Positions 24,279 through 32,931 of a DNA stretch of 64,000 bases are shown here, in pieces. This DNA comes from Pikeienuella sp964352385 (GTDB lineage: Bacteria > Pseudomonadota > Alphaproteobacteria > Rhodobacterales > Rhodobacteraceae): NCBI GenBank assembly GCA_964352385.1, contig CAYGRU010000011.1, positions 18,187 through 82,186 on the forward strand, in the 5' to 3' direction. The translations under genes and the position numbers were made by a program. The notes beneath the pieces were generated by a model. It saw nothing but the letters and a program-made list of their open reading frames with translations. It was not told where the DNA came from and ran no database searches. How positions within the stretch are numbered: the stretch's first letter is position 1; the number at the start of each line of letters is the position of its first letter.

Positions 24279-25571
24279 TCAGACCAGCACATCCTGTTCA
24301 GCTTGCGTGCCGATATCGAACACCCGCTTGTAGCGTTCGATCTGATCCTTCGGCCCCATCGCCTTGTTCGGATTGTCCGACAGTTTCACGGTAGGGCGGC
24401 CATTCGCGTTGATCGCCTTGCAGACCAGGGAAAACGGCGCCAGCCGGTCATTCGCGACCAGACCGCGAAAATCATTGGTCAGCAAGGTGCCCCACCCAAA
24501 GCTGAGCGATACGCGGTCGGCGAAGGCAGCGTGCAGTTCCTCGATGGCCGGGACAGACAGGCCGTCGGAAAAGATGATCCTTTTCTTGCGCGGGTCCTGC
24601 CCATGACGCCGCCACCAGCCGATCACCAGTTCCGCCGCCGTCGCCGGATCGCCGCTGTCCACGCGCACGCCGGTCCAATCGGCCAGCCAGGCCGGTGCAC
24701 GGTCGAAGAAGGTCTTGGATGAATAGGTATCGGGCAGGATGATCAGCAGATTGCTGTCATAATCCTTTCGCCAGTCATCCAGCACCTGATAGGGCGCGGC
24801 AGCCAGCGCCTCATCCCCCTCCGCCAGCGCGGCATAGACCATCGGCAGTTCATGGGCATTGGTGCCGATCGCCTCCACCTCGCGGTTTTTCGCGATGAGA
24901 CAGTTGGAGGTGCCGGTGAAGCCTTTGCCAAGCCCCTCCATCATCGCCTGCACGCACCAATCCTGCCAGAGGAAGGAATGCCGCCGCCGGGTGCCGAAAT
25001 CGGCGATGGACAGGTTCGGCAAATCGCGCAGACGCTCGATCTTTTCCCAGACCCGCGCCATCGCGCGGGCATAAAGCACCTGAAGCTCGAACTTACCCAT
25101 GCCGCGCAGCACCGCGCGGGACCGCAGTTCCATCAGAACCGACAGCGCAGGCACTTCCCACATCATGACCTCGGGCCACGATCCCTCAAAGGTCAGTTCA
25201 TACTGATCGCCGCGCCGTTCCAGATGATAGGGTGGCAGGCGCAGCGCCTCGAACCATTCCATGAAATCGGGCGAGAACATCGCGCGCTTGCCATAAAAGG
25301 TGTTGCCCCGCAGCCATGTGCTTTCACCGCGCGACAGCGACAGCGACCGGATATGGTCAAGCTGTTCGCGCAGCGCACCCTCGTCGATCAGATCGGCCAT
25401 CGGCACGTTCAGCGACCGGTTGATGAGGCTGAATTCGACATTTACATCGCGGTGACGGCGAAACACCGTTTGCGCCATCAAGAGCTTGTAGAAATCGGTG
25501 TCGATCAGCGACCGGACGATCGGGTCGATCTTCCAGTTGTGGTCATGAACCCGTTTCGCGATATCGACCAT
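24279..25571 (-). CDS. pncB: Nicotinate phosphoribosyltransferase
   Basis: A 430-residue enzyme that makes nicotinate mononucleotide from nicotinate and PRPP with ATP, in the Preiss-Handler branch of NAD salvage. Key features are the N-terminal DTDFYKLLMAQTVF, the TNAHELPMVYAAL segment containing the phosphorylated catalytic His, and the phosphate-binding region FSDGLSVPAIEEL to LSFGWGTLLTNDF. The ATG at 25571 overlaps the pncA stop by one base (TGATG), so the two are coupled; this fits their consecutive reactions. An upstream in-frame extension would run into pncA and is rejected. Confidence 0.95.
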   Translation of the reverse strand: MVDIAKRVHDHNWKIDPIVRSLIDTDFYKLLMAQTVFRRHRDVNVEFSLINRSLNVPMADLIDEGALREQLDHIRSLSLSRGESTWLRGNTFYGKRAMFSPDFMEWFEALRLPPYHLERRGDQYELTFEGSWPEVMMWEVPALSVLMELRSRAVLRGMGKFELQVLYARAMARVWEKIERLRDLPNLSIADFGTRRRHSFLWQDWCVQAMMEGLGKGFTGTSNCLIAKNREVEAIGTNAHELPMVYAALAEGDEALAAAPYQVLDDWRKDYDSNLLIILPDTYSSKTFFDRAPAWLADWTGVRVDSGDPATAAELVIGWWRRHGQDPRKKRIIFSDGLSVPAIEELHAAFADRVSLSFGWGTLLTNDFRGLVANDRLAPFSLVCKAINANGRPTVKLSDNPNKAMGPKDQIERYKRVFDIGTQAEQDVLV

Positions 25572-26185
25572 CAGTTCAGCCCCGCCATCGGCACGCGTCT
25601 CACGCCGCATTGATCGAGTTCCGCCAGTGCCGCCGCCAACGATCCGTCAAGGTCAATGGCGCGGCAGGCGTCCTCGGCCAGCACCACGTCAAAGCCCAGC
25701 TTCACCGCATCGACGGCGGAAAAGCGGACGCAGAAATCGGTTGCCAGCCCGCACATCACCAGCGCGGTGACTCCCCGTTCGCGCAGGTATCCGGCAAGCC
25801 CTGTCTGGGTCTTGTGGTCGTTCTCGAAAAACACGGAATAGCTGTCGATGGCGCTGCGAAACCCCTTGCGCAGGATCAGGTCGGCATCGGTGCGCAGATC
25901 AGGGTGAAAATCCGCGCCTCCGGTCCCCTGAACACAATGCCGAGGCCACAGCACTTGCGGGCCGTAAGATGCCTCGATCAGCGAGAACGGCGCAGCGCCC
26001 GGATGGTTGTCGCAGAACGACGAATGATCCGCCGGATGCCAGTCCTGCGTCAGAATTCGCGTCGTGAATTTTTCCTGCAAGGCATTCGCGATGGGCACCA
26101 CGGCGTCGCCATCCGCCACTGCCAGCGCCCCGCCGGGGCAAAAATCGTTCTGGACATCGATGATGATGAGCGCTGTCTCCGGCAT
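25571..26185 (-). CDS. pncA: Nicotinamidase
   Basis: A 204-residue isochorismatase-fold enzyme that deamidates nicotinamide to nicotinate. The catalytic triad is visible: D10 in IIIDVQNDFCPGGAL, K107 in LRKGF and C152 in GLATDFCVRF. The metal site is D48, H50 and H54 in TQDWHPADH. GAGAGGGA lies 8-9 nt upstream of the ATG at 26185; the frame remains open far upstream but crosses the hairpin region and is not coding in character. Together with pncB it converts nicotinamide to NaMN. A putative small RNA or structured leader lies 115 bp upstream on the same strand. Confidence 0.95.
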   Translation of the reverse strand: MPETALIIIDVQNDFCPGGALAVADGDAVVPIANALQEKFTTRILTQDWHPADHSSFCDNHPGAAPFSLIEASYGPQVLWPRHCVQGTGGADFHPDLRTDADLILRKGFRSAIDSYSVFFENDHKTQTGLAGYLRERGVTALVMCGLATDFCVRFSAVDAVKLGFDVVLAEDACRAIDLDGSLAAALAELDQCGVRRVPMAGLN

Positions 26186-26300
26186 CGGACGGTCCCTCTC
26201 TGTCACGGAGCCTTGCCTCCGGTCGGCGAAGGTTTGCGCGGGAAAGCAGGGGATGGCAAGCGAAGTGGCACCGGATGATGCATTCACGGTCGCTGAAATG

Positions 26301-26394
26301 AAAAACCCTCTCCGGCGAGGGGGGATGCCGGAGAGGGTCAGAAAAGGTGTGGGTGGGGCATACACACCTTTTGCTGCGGGCGAATCTTTCGCCC
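26301..26394 (-). ncRNA. Candidate small RNA or structured leader: three tandem hairpins ending in a terminator
   Basis: Reading the minus strand: hairpin 1 (26394-26378) is GGGCGAA-AGA-TTCGCCC; hairpin 2 (26372-26342) is AAAAGGTGTG with CACACCTTTT around an 11-nt loop containing GCCCC; hairpin 3 (26337-26306) is CCCTCTCCGGC with GCCGGAGAGGG around the loop ATCCCCCCTC, followed at once by five T (26305-26301). All stems are perfect. The C-rich loops complement Shine-Dalgarno sequences, as in cuckoo/CcsR-type alphaproteobacterial sRNAs. No coding frame is needed to explain it. The 5-prime end is unknown. Alternative: an attenuator of pncA, although no alternative pairing that would disrupt hairpin 3 was found. 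Confidence 0.55.
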
Positions 26395-27013
26395 TATTGT
26401 CAGCACCGGCGTTGAAATGCCCGGCACTTGTCGGGATGCGACTGTGGATATCGCGTCCTTGAAACCAATTTAGGAACACCGGACGAGAATGCCATGAACA
26501 ATATGTTTCGTAGTTTCACAGAAACGGCCAAAGCCACATTCGCGCCATAGTTGCACAAGGGACAAAAGGACTTTTCGCGATTGCGGCACAAATGGGGTTC
26601 ACATCGAAGTTTCGGGCGGCAAGATTTAGCCGATACCAGCGCGGTTACCGAATCGATGCCAGCGCCATTGGCCCGATGCATTTCGGCCCGCCTCCGCAGA
26701 ACGATAAGGGGCAATTCCGTCAAGCCTACTTGATGTCGATGACGAGGATCTGTTCGAAACTGCCGGGGGCGAACCACACAAGAATGTGCTGTAAATAAGA
26801 CTTGACACTTTTTAAAATTTGATAACCATGCATCTGAATCGCCTTGACGTAGCACTCTTCCGCGCCCTACAACCTTATGGCGAAGTGAGATTGCGAATCA
26901 GGAAGAATATCCCCTGATCTCGGGCCTCCTTCACAGTGCATTCATGTGTAGCGAAGTGTAGTCCGACATTCATTGTTGCGGCGCACTTTCTGTAATAGGT
27001 GTGCACCATTAAA
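26395..27013. other. Long gene-free stretch, lower GC, no convincing ORF
   Basis: About 620 bp of noticeably more AT-rich sequence between the hairpin cluster and the RTX glycosidase. All frames are short and of poor codon character; 26551-26733 and 26592-26798 on the plus strand do not resemble any protein I recognise. A consensus TTGACA occurs at 26802-26807 next to an A/T run (26808-26824), but no well-spaced minus-10 box follows. It may hold the promoter of the RTX gene and degraded sequence of transferred origin. Confidence 0.5.
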
Positions 27014-29197
27014 ATGAAAATAAATCTTCAATCATCCGTCTATTCCGCCGGTGGAGAGCTGATCTCCGATCAGGTTTTTGGTGGAAACTTCCTTTTTGAC
27101 CGGGACAAGGTCGATCAAGTCGGCACTCTTGCTGCAAAAGCCGCCGCTCTCAACATCGGTTTCCTCAGATATCCTGGGGGCACGATCAGCGAACAGTTCT
27201 TCCGGCTCACCGATCCGAATCGATCCACCGAAACGGGTGGCTATAGTGGCGACATTGTTCCGCTGAACCAGTTTTCGGCGTTCGTGACAGCCAATCAACT
27301 CGAATACTCGCTGGTGATGCCCACTTTGCAATACATGCAGGGCTTGCACGATCAGACCCTGACAATCGCGGACATCCGGGCCGAGGTTCGCACATTCCTG
27401 AACGGCCTGAAATCGGGCGCGTTCGGCGCCGAGGCGCCGAAGATTTTCGAGATCGGGAACGAATATTATACGATCGAGAATATGTCCTACACGCTCGAGG
27501 CCGACCTCTATGGCAAGGTCGCCAAAGCCCTTGCGCTTGAAATTCGTGGTGTCCTCGGATCAGGGCCTGAAATTTCGATTCAGGCCGGGTTCAATGAAGA
27601 AGCGAACAACGTCATCCTGAACCATTTCGCGGGCAGAGACTCCCTCGTCAACAGCGTGGTCGCGCACAGCTATCCCTGGACACTGGCGGAAGTCAGAGAC
27701 CAGATCGCCAGCAAGATGGCCCTTGCCGACAAATGGATCAGCACGGGAATCGCCGAGGAGGTGTTCCTGTCCGAATGGAACATCAGCGACCAGATCTGGA
27801 AAAGCGACGGCACGAAGATCGAAAAGGGGTTGCAGGAACGCGGCATGGCGAACGCAGTCGCCATTGTGGAAATGCTGGGCGGATACATCGATGCCGGTGT
27901 CGATCTCGCGGCAGTATGGCCCCTGCAACAACGGACAGCGACCGATCTGGCTGGCAACGAGGGGGAAACATCAGAAGATCATGACGGGCTGAGCCACCGG
28001 AACCTGTCACTGGTTGGCGAAGCCTTTCGCCTGATGTCGGAAAGCGTGCCCGGAACGCGGGCGCTGCGGAGCAGGGATATCGACCTCGACGGAATAGCCG
28101 AATCTGCCCGATACAGGGATGAAATCCTCGTGCAGGCGTTCGAAAGCGCCAATAAGGCAACGGTATTCGTTTCCGCATGGGACCTGAACGCGAGCCAGTT
28201 GGGCACCAGTTACCGGATAGACCTTCCGGGCGCGTTCACGAACGCCGAGGTCACTCGCCTGCATGTCGGAACTGCCAATGTCACCGATCCGAATGCACAA
28301 CCGATCATAGAGCGGCAAAGTGATATCGCCATAACCCGTACCAGCGATATCGAACTGTCGCTAGATCGAGCCTACGAGATTTATCGTATCGAATTCACCA
28401 AGGCGGACCACTTCGCCTTCAACGCTCCGAGCCAGACAAGCAGCCTGACGCCAAATATGGACGGAATTCTCTTTTCGGCGTTCAGCAAGACCGATCCGCT
28501 CGGCTACGTGAGACGGGGCAGCCCCATGACGGGCGATGAGGGGCATGACGCATTCAGCGGCGGAGCCACGCATGACAGAATGAAAGGCTATGCCGGAAGG
28601 GACGTTATCAAGGGTGGCTCCGGGCACGATGTCATCAATGGCGGCATCGGGGATGACATCCTCCACGGCAACAATCATCGCGACAAGGTGATGGGCAAAA
28701 GCGGCGATGACCGGATCCTTGGCCACAAGGGCGCGGATACGCTCGCCGGTGGCGGTGGCGACGACCTTGTCAAAGGCGGAATGGGCAGTGACCTGCTAAG
28801 GGGCGGTCGTGGTGATGATCGCGTGAAAAGCGGACATGGCGACGATCTGATCAAGGGCGGCAAGGGTGACGACGTCATCAACGGCGGCAAGGGCAATGAC
28901 CTCCTCTTTGGTGGCGATGGGGATGACAAGATGATCTCCGTGCACGGAAACGATCAGCTTACCGGAGGACAGGGAGCCGACCTGTTTGTCTTCAAGCCAA
29001 GCAATTCCACCCAGTTCAAGATCATCAAAGATTTTCAGGTCGGAATCGACCATATCCAATTCCGTGGCACATCCTTCATCGAGGACGACGCAATCAGAGG
29101 CAGCGCAGACGGTGCGGTGATCTCGGTCGGCAATCTGACTGTGATGCTGCTGGACATTCAGGCTTCATCGCTCAGCAATGATATCTTCGCCTTCTGA
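27014..29197 (+). CDS. Secreted glycosidase-like protein with RTX (hemolysin-type) calcium-binding repeats
   Basis: A 727-residue protein. Residues 1 to about 330 form a TIM-barrel glycoside hydrolase of the GH-A clan (GH39/GH51/GH79-like): FLRYPGGTISE on an early strand, FEIGNEYY with the Asn-Glu acid/base pair (N149/E150), and FLSEWNIS with the likely nucleophile E254. A beta domain (about 345-460) follows, then RTX nonapeptides (about 507-663, for example GGKGDDVINGGKGNDLL) and a C-terminal secretion region (about 664-727). There is no N-terminal signal peptide, which fits type I secretion; no ABC/HlyD/TolC genes are nearby. The start could also be GTG at 26999. Surroundings are AT-rich. 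Substrate unknown, probably a polysaccharide. Confidence 0.87.
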   Translation: MKINLQSSVYSAGGELISDQVFGGNFLFDRDKVDQVGTLAAKAAALNIGFLRYPGGTISEQFFRLTDPNRSTETGGYSGDIVPLNQFSAFVTANQLEYSLVMPTLQYMQGLHDQTLTIADIRAEVRTFLNGLKSGAFGAEAPKIFEIGNEYYTIENMSYTLEADLYGKVAKALALEIRGVLGSGPEISIQAGFNEEANNVILNHFAGRDSLVNSVVAHSYPWTLAEVRDQIASKMALADKWISTGIAEEVFLSEWNISDQIWKSDGTKIEKGLQERGMANAVAIVEMLGGYIDAGVDLAAVWPLQQRTATDLAGNEGETSEDHDGLSHRNLSLVGEAFRLMSESVPGTRALRSRDIDLDGIAESARYRDEILVQAFESANKATVFVSAWDLNASQLGTSYRIDLPGAFTNAEVTRLHVGTANVTDPNAQPIIERQSDIAITRTSDIELSLDRAYEIYRIEFTKADHFAFNAPSQTSSLTPNMDGILFSAFSKTDPLGYVRRGSPMTGDEGHDAFSGGATHDRMKGYAGRDVIKGGSGHDVINGGIGDDILHGNNHRDKVMGKSGDDRILGHKGADTLAGGGGDDLVKGGMGSDLLRGGRGDDRVKSGHGDDLIKGGKGDDVINGGKGNDLLFGGDGDDKMISVHGNDQLTGGQGADLFVFKPSNSTQFKIIKDFQVGIDHIQFRGTSFIEDDAIRGSADGAVISVGNLTVMLLDIQASSLSNDIFAF

Positions 29198-29202
29198 AAC
29201 TG

Positions 29203-29270
29203 TGTGGCGACAGACGCCACAGGCAGCGAAAGCAATCCCGCCGGACCTGCATCGGGCCAAGCCCGGCGGG
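29203..29270 (+). terminator. Possible terminator region after the RTX gene
   Basis: Two hairpins lie just after the stop codon: TGTGGCG-ACAGA-CGCCACA (29203-29221, 7-bp stem) and CCCGCCGG (29237-29244) with CCGGCGGG (29263-29270). Neither is followed by a T-run, so this is a weak call; they may protect the 3-prime end or need Rho. Confidence 0.35.
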
Positions 29271-29309
29271 GCCCGTCACGTTTGATCGGCATCCGCAGCC
29301 CGCCTCAGC

Positions 29310-30509
29310 CTAAGCCTCCGCTACCGCCGCTTCGTTCGCCGCGCGCGCCTCTTCATCGGCCTTCCAGCCCTCGGCCAGCGTGGTCAGCATGCCGCGCAGG
29401 GCCTTGTCGGCGAAAGGTTCCGGCACCAGTTCTTCCCGCTCCAGCACCTTTTGCAGGCGGAACCATTTACGGCTTTCGCAAATCCGCTCCAGCACCGCCG
29501 GGAAGATGCCTGCGGCGGCGCCGGCCCGAACGAATCCGGTCAGCATGTCGGTATCGCTCAGGTCGCTGTCGACGCACCAGTTCCGCTCGAACAGCATCAT
29601 GATATAGTCGAGCACCAGATCCTTCACATGCCGCCGGTCATGCTTGTAGGGCTGTTGAAACGCGTCCACGACCAGTTCGTAGGATGGCCAGTAATGCAGC
29701 ACGCCTTCATGGCGCAGATCGCGGTAGGTCTCGTCGATGGCGATCCGCAGCACGCTTTTCGATACGGCGTTGGAGGTGATGCAGGAATTGTCGCGAAACG
29801 TCGCCTGTAGCGGGATCGGTGACAGCGTGAAGATGATCTTGGCATCCGGGCGGTGCTTGCGGATCAATGCGTAGATCCGTTTCATGTTCGCCTTGTTTTC
29901 ATCGACCGTGGAGACGCGGAACTTGTGCCGCTTCGGATCATAAGCGTCCTTCGGGATGGTCCGCCAGAAAACGTTGCCGGTCGGTTCATCATACCAGATT
30001 TCGCTGAGGCCGAAGGTCAGGATGAAGACATCGGTTTCATCGAACATCTTCTTGGTCTGGGCCTGCACCTCCGGGTCATAACCGTAGGATTCGGTGTCGT
30101 AACCGTGCCAGAGATCCTGCTCGAACACCTTACCTTCCCATGCCCATTCGAACTGCTGGAGGATCACGAAGGAATTCACCATCCCCTCGCCGCAGGCGAC
30201 GACATAGGATTTTCCGGCATCCTCCGACTTATTCAGCACGTTGTAGCTGCGCTTTGTGAGCCAGTTGGAGATATTGGCGGCGAAACAACTGCCGAAGGCG
30301 GTCACCTGTGTATGCGCGCTGATCGAGGGTGTTTCCGGCAACCAGCCCTGAAGCACGTATTTCTCGACACCGCCGGTTTTGAAGAAATGCCGGTTATGGG
30401 GCAGCACATTGGTATGCTCGCCCCGGAACCAGGTGCGATATTCCTTGCCGGACCGCGAAGTGGTCTGAAACTGAAGCTTTTCAGCCTTCTGCGATTTTCC
30501 CTTGGCCAT
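29310..30509 (-). CDS. GSCFA domain protein
   Basis: A 399-residue protein of the GSCFA family, named for the motif seen here at residues 73-77 (TAFGSCFAANI). The family is SGNH-hydrolase-like, mostly of unknown function, and often found with glycan or capsule genes; a role as an acyl/acetyl esterase or transferase on glycans is inferred only. Also visible are FILTFGLSEIWYDEPTGNVF and the KIIFTLSPIPLQATF strand with the family Ser/Pro pattern. The ATG at 30509 has AAGGA 8 nt upstream; a TTG six codons earlier is less likely. It faces the RTX glycosidase gene and is transcribed towards it. Confidence 0.87.
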   Translation of the reverse strand: MAKGKSQKAEKLQFQTTSRSGKEYRTWFRGEHTNVLPHNRHFFKTGGVEKYVLQGWLPETPSISAHTQVTAFGSCFAANISNWLTKRSYNVLNKSEDAGKSYVVACGEGMVNSFVILQQFEWAWEGKVFEQDLWHGYDTESYGYDPEVQAQTKKMFDETDVFILTFGLSEIWYDEPTGNVFWRTIPKDAYDPKRHKFRVSTVDENKANMKRIYALIRKHRPDAKIIFTLSPIPLQATFRDNSCITSNAVSKSVLRIAIDETYRDLRHEGVLHYWPSYELVVDAFQQPYKHDRRHVKDLVLDYIMMLFERNWCVDSDLSDTDMLTGFVRAGAAAGIFPAVLERICESRKWFRLQKVLEREELVPEPFADKALRGMLTTLAEGWKADEEARAANEAAVAEA

Positions 30510-30676
30510 CGTCTGCGTCCTTTTCAAAAATCAGCGCCCGCCGCGACAACGGCTGTCGCAATGGTCAGCATGGACCCGGCTTCAAGCTGCGCTCGCTCAG
30601 GAAACGCGCGGCGAGGCCAGCCCGATGACCAGACTGTGAAACGATATCGGCCCCCCGTCGGCGGCGCAACGTGTGT

Positions 30677-31024
30677 TCATTTCGAAACGATCCGGATTTC
30701 CACCAGTGTGAGGGTCGCCTGCGCCATGCCGACACCGACAAGCTGCGCCGCACGGGTCGGCCAGCCGATTGCCTGCGCGGCGGCGTCACCTTCGGGCGAA
30801 AGATAGTCGATCTGCTGCGGCCCGCCCGCGCGTTCCCAATCCTGAATGATTCGGGCGGCCTCCATCTCCTGTTCATGATGCAGGTCATAGAGTTTCCGAA
30901 AGACACCCGGCGGGACAGGTTCGTCGCCCTGCACCCACGCGATCGCCGTGCGGCGCGGCACATCGTTCATGTTCGCGATATCTCTGGGCGACAACGCGCA
31001 AAGCCTCATCAATACCGCTAGCAT
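30677..31024 (-). CDS. Small hypothetical protein with helix-turn-helix-like N terminus
   Basis: A 115-residue protein I do not recognise with certainty. Residues 11-34 (LSPRDIANMNDVPRRTAIAW followed by VQGD) resemble the HTH of YdiL/Xre-like DNA-binding proteins, including an Arg-rich recognition helix; the middle (FRKLYDLHHEQEMEAARIIQ) is helical and charged. No membrane segment or signal. The ATG at 31024 was chosen since upstream residues are Arg/Gly-rich and unlike the rest; the ribosome site GGGGTTGGG is weak. It is divergent from the lactonase-like gene at 31212 with about 190 bp of shared upstream region, so it might regulate that gene. Confidence 0.6.
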   Translation of the reverse strand: MLAVLMRLCALSPRDIANMNDVPRRTAIAWVQGDEPVPPGVFRKLYDLHHEQEMEAARIIQDWERAGGPQQIDYLSPEGDAAAQAIGWPTRAAQLVGVGMAQATLTLVEIRIVSK

Positions 31025-31211
31025 CCCAACCCCGTCTTCGTTCTGTCTGCGTCCACCACGCAAAGAGTATCTCTATGCCACAATCCCTATGGTCAAGGCG
31101 ACGACACGGCGCAAGCATGGCGAAAACTGGGAAAGTCGCCATGAAGTCGGGCTTTCATGGCAGCGTGAAATGACGATAAGCTTAATCAAAACCAAAGAAC
31201 CGGAGGGGATC

Positions 31212-32006
31212 ATGCAAAAGCACTGGGAAGTCTACGCCCTGAAATACGGCGACCGGCGCAACCGGACGCGCGCTGACAGTTTTCTGTTCGATGACCATCC
31301 GGCGGATGAACATGCCATCGACTATTTCGTCTGGGTGGTGACCAACGGCAGCAAAACCATTCTGGTCGACACCGGCTATGACCGCGCCGAGGCGCAGAAA
31401 CGCGGTCGCCCGATCCTGCGCGACCCGGTGGAGGCTTTGGCCGGGCACGGGATCGACGCGGACAAGATCGACACGGTGATCGTCACCCACATGCATTACG
31501 ATCACGCCGGGGGATTGGACCGCTATCCAGCGGCGCAGTTCCACATTCAGGAAACCGAAATGGCCTATGCCACCGGCCCCTGCATGTGTAACGCGACGCT
31601 TCAGATGCCCTTTTCCGTCGAGCATGTGATCGAGATGGTGCGCCACATCTATTCAGGCCGCGTCGTGTTCCATAAAGGCGATGCGGAAATCGCACCGGGG
31701 GTCACGGTTCACCGCATTGGCGGACATTCCAAGGGATTACAGGTCGTCAGGGTGGAAACCCGGATCGGGCCGGTCTGCCTCGCGTCAGATGCGACGCATT
31801 TCTATGAAAACTTCCAGACCGGGAAAATCTTCCCCATCGTGGCGAATATCGACGACATGATCGAAGGGTTCCGCACCATTCGCCGGTTGGCAGGCGGCGA
31901 TGACATACGGGTCATTCCCGGACATGATCCGCTGGTCAAGGATCGCTTTCCCGCCATCGGCGACAGCGGCTTCGTCTGGCGGCTGGATGTCGCGCCCACC
32001 GGGTAG
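31212..32006 (+). CDS. MBL-fold metallohydrolase, N-acyl-homoserine-lactonase-like
   Basis: A 264-residue metallo-beta-lactamase-fold enzyme. The dinuclear zinc motif HxHxDH is THMHYDHAGG (H93, H95, D97, H98); the third His is in RIGGHSKGLQ, the bridging Asp in LASDATHFYE and the last His in VIPGHDPLV. The overall pattern, including the QETEMAYATGPCM segment, fits the AttM/AiiA-like lactonase group that opens the ring of AHL signals. GGAGGGG ends a few bases before the ATG at 31212; the frame is open much further upstream but with poor coding character. LuxR and LuxI are encoded 2-4 kb away, so quenching of the cell's own signal is a sensible hypothesis. Other lactone or phosphonate substrates are not excluded. 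Confidence 0.82.
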   Translation: MQKHWEVYALKYGDRRNRTRADSFLFDDHPADEHAIDYFVWVVTNGSKTILVDTGYDRAEAQKRGRPILRDPVEALAGHGIDADKIDTVIVTHMHYDHAGGLDRYPAAQFHIQETEMAYATGPCMCNATLQMPFSVEHVIEMVRHIYSGRVVFHKGDAEIAPGVTVHRIGGHSKGLQVVRVETRIGPVCLASDATHFYENFQTGKIFPIVANIDDMIEGFRTIRRLAGGDDIRVIPGHDPLVKDRFPAIGDSGFVWRLDVAPTG

Positions 32007-32012
32007 GGCGGG

Positions 32013-32888
32013 TCAGCGGCCCGCGAGTGATTCCTCGGCGAGCACCGCCTCCAGCCCCTGATGATAGCTTGGATAGGCGAGAGCGACGCCAAGCTCCTCC
32101 TTGATCCGCCGGTTCGAGACGCGCTTCGATTCGGCATAGAAACTGGCGGCCATCGGGGAAAGGTCGGCATCCTCGAAGGCAATTTCCGGCGGCGGGGTAA
32201 CGTTCAGCAGCCGCGCCGCGTATTCGATCACCTGTTGCGGCGGTGCCGCATTGTCGTCGCAGACATTATAGATGCGCCCCGGCGATGGTTGCGCGATCGA
32301 GGTTTCCAGAACCGTCGCAATGTCGTCGCGGTGAATGCGGCTGAACACCTGCCCCAGCTTGACGATCCGGCGCGCGGACCCGTCGCGCACCTTGGCGAAC
32401 GGCCCGCGCCCCGGCCCGTATATCCCGGCGAGCCGAAAGATATGGATCGCCGGAAGCGCCGCCTGCCATTCCGCCTCCGCCGCGACCCGCATGCTGCCGC
32501 GCAGCGTGGTCGGGGTCAGCGCGCTGTCCTCCGACACCCACTCGCCCTTGCGGTCGCCGTAAACGCCTGTGGTCGACAGGTATCCGGCCCATGCGAAGGG
32601 CGTCGCGCGCGCCCGGATCATGCCGCCGAAATCGCGCAGCACCGGATCGCCCGCCTCGTCAGGTGCGGCGGAGATCAGGAGATGGGTTGCCGTCGTGAGC
32701 GCCGATGGGTCGGACAGGGTGTTCGACGACCAGAGGACCGGCTCGACCCCGATCCGCCGGATCGCGTCCATCTTGCCGGGGGTCCGCGTCGTGCCGATGA
32801 CCCGCCAGCCGCGTGCCACCAGTCGTTTCGCCAGCGCCTCCGCCGAGTAGCCGAAACCGGCGCAGAAAACCGTCGGATGATCCGCCAT
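32013..32888 (-). CDS. Atypical SDR / NAD-dependent epimerase-like protein (YeeZ-type)
   Basis: A 291-residue Rossmann-fold protein with the N-terminal nucleotide motif CAGFGYSAEALAKRLVARGW, and the YLSTTGVYGDRKGEW stretch in the active-site region, as in YeeZ-like members of the extended SDR family. These use NAD(P) but their substrates are unknown. The classical YxxxK motif is not evident, as usual in this subgroup. GGAGG and AAGG lie within 5-10 nt of the ATG. Its stop lies 6 bp from that of the convergent lactonase-like gene. Confidence 0.88.
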   Translation of the reverse strand: MADHPTVFCAGFGYSAEALAKRLVARGWRVIGTTRTPGKMDAIRRIGVEPVLWSSNTLSDPSALTTATHLLISAAPDEAGDPVLRDFGGMIRARATPFAWAGYLSTTGVYGDRKGEWVSEDSALTPTTLRGSMRVAAEAEWQAALPAIHIFRLAGIYGPGRGPFAKVRDGSARRIVKLGQVFSRIHRDDIATVLETSIAQPSPGRIYNVCDDNAAPPQQVIEYAARLLNVTPPPEIAFEDADLSPMAASFYAESKRVSNRRIKEELGVALAYPSYHQGLEAVLAEESLAGR

Positions 32889-32931
32889 TTTGCCTTTGCC
32901 TCCGCATCGCTAAGATGAAAGACGTTACATC

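Noticed and set aside
26301..26394. NAD-sensing riboswitch upstream of pncA
   Set aside because: No conserved riboswitch core is recognisable, and no alternative pairing that would disrupt the terminator hairpin was found; an sRNA fits better.
26551..26798. Insertion sequence or transposase remnant in the AT-rich gap
   Set aside because: No transposase motif, no terminal inverted repeats and no target duplication could be seen in this stretch.
27014..29197. RTX toxin (pore-forming hemolysin)
   Set aside because: The N-terminal half carries glycosidase active-site motifs and no hydrophobic pore domain or acylation site; RTX repeats alone only indicate type I secretion.
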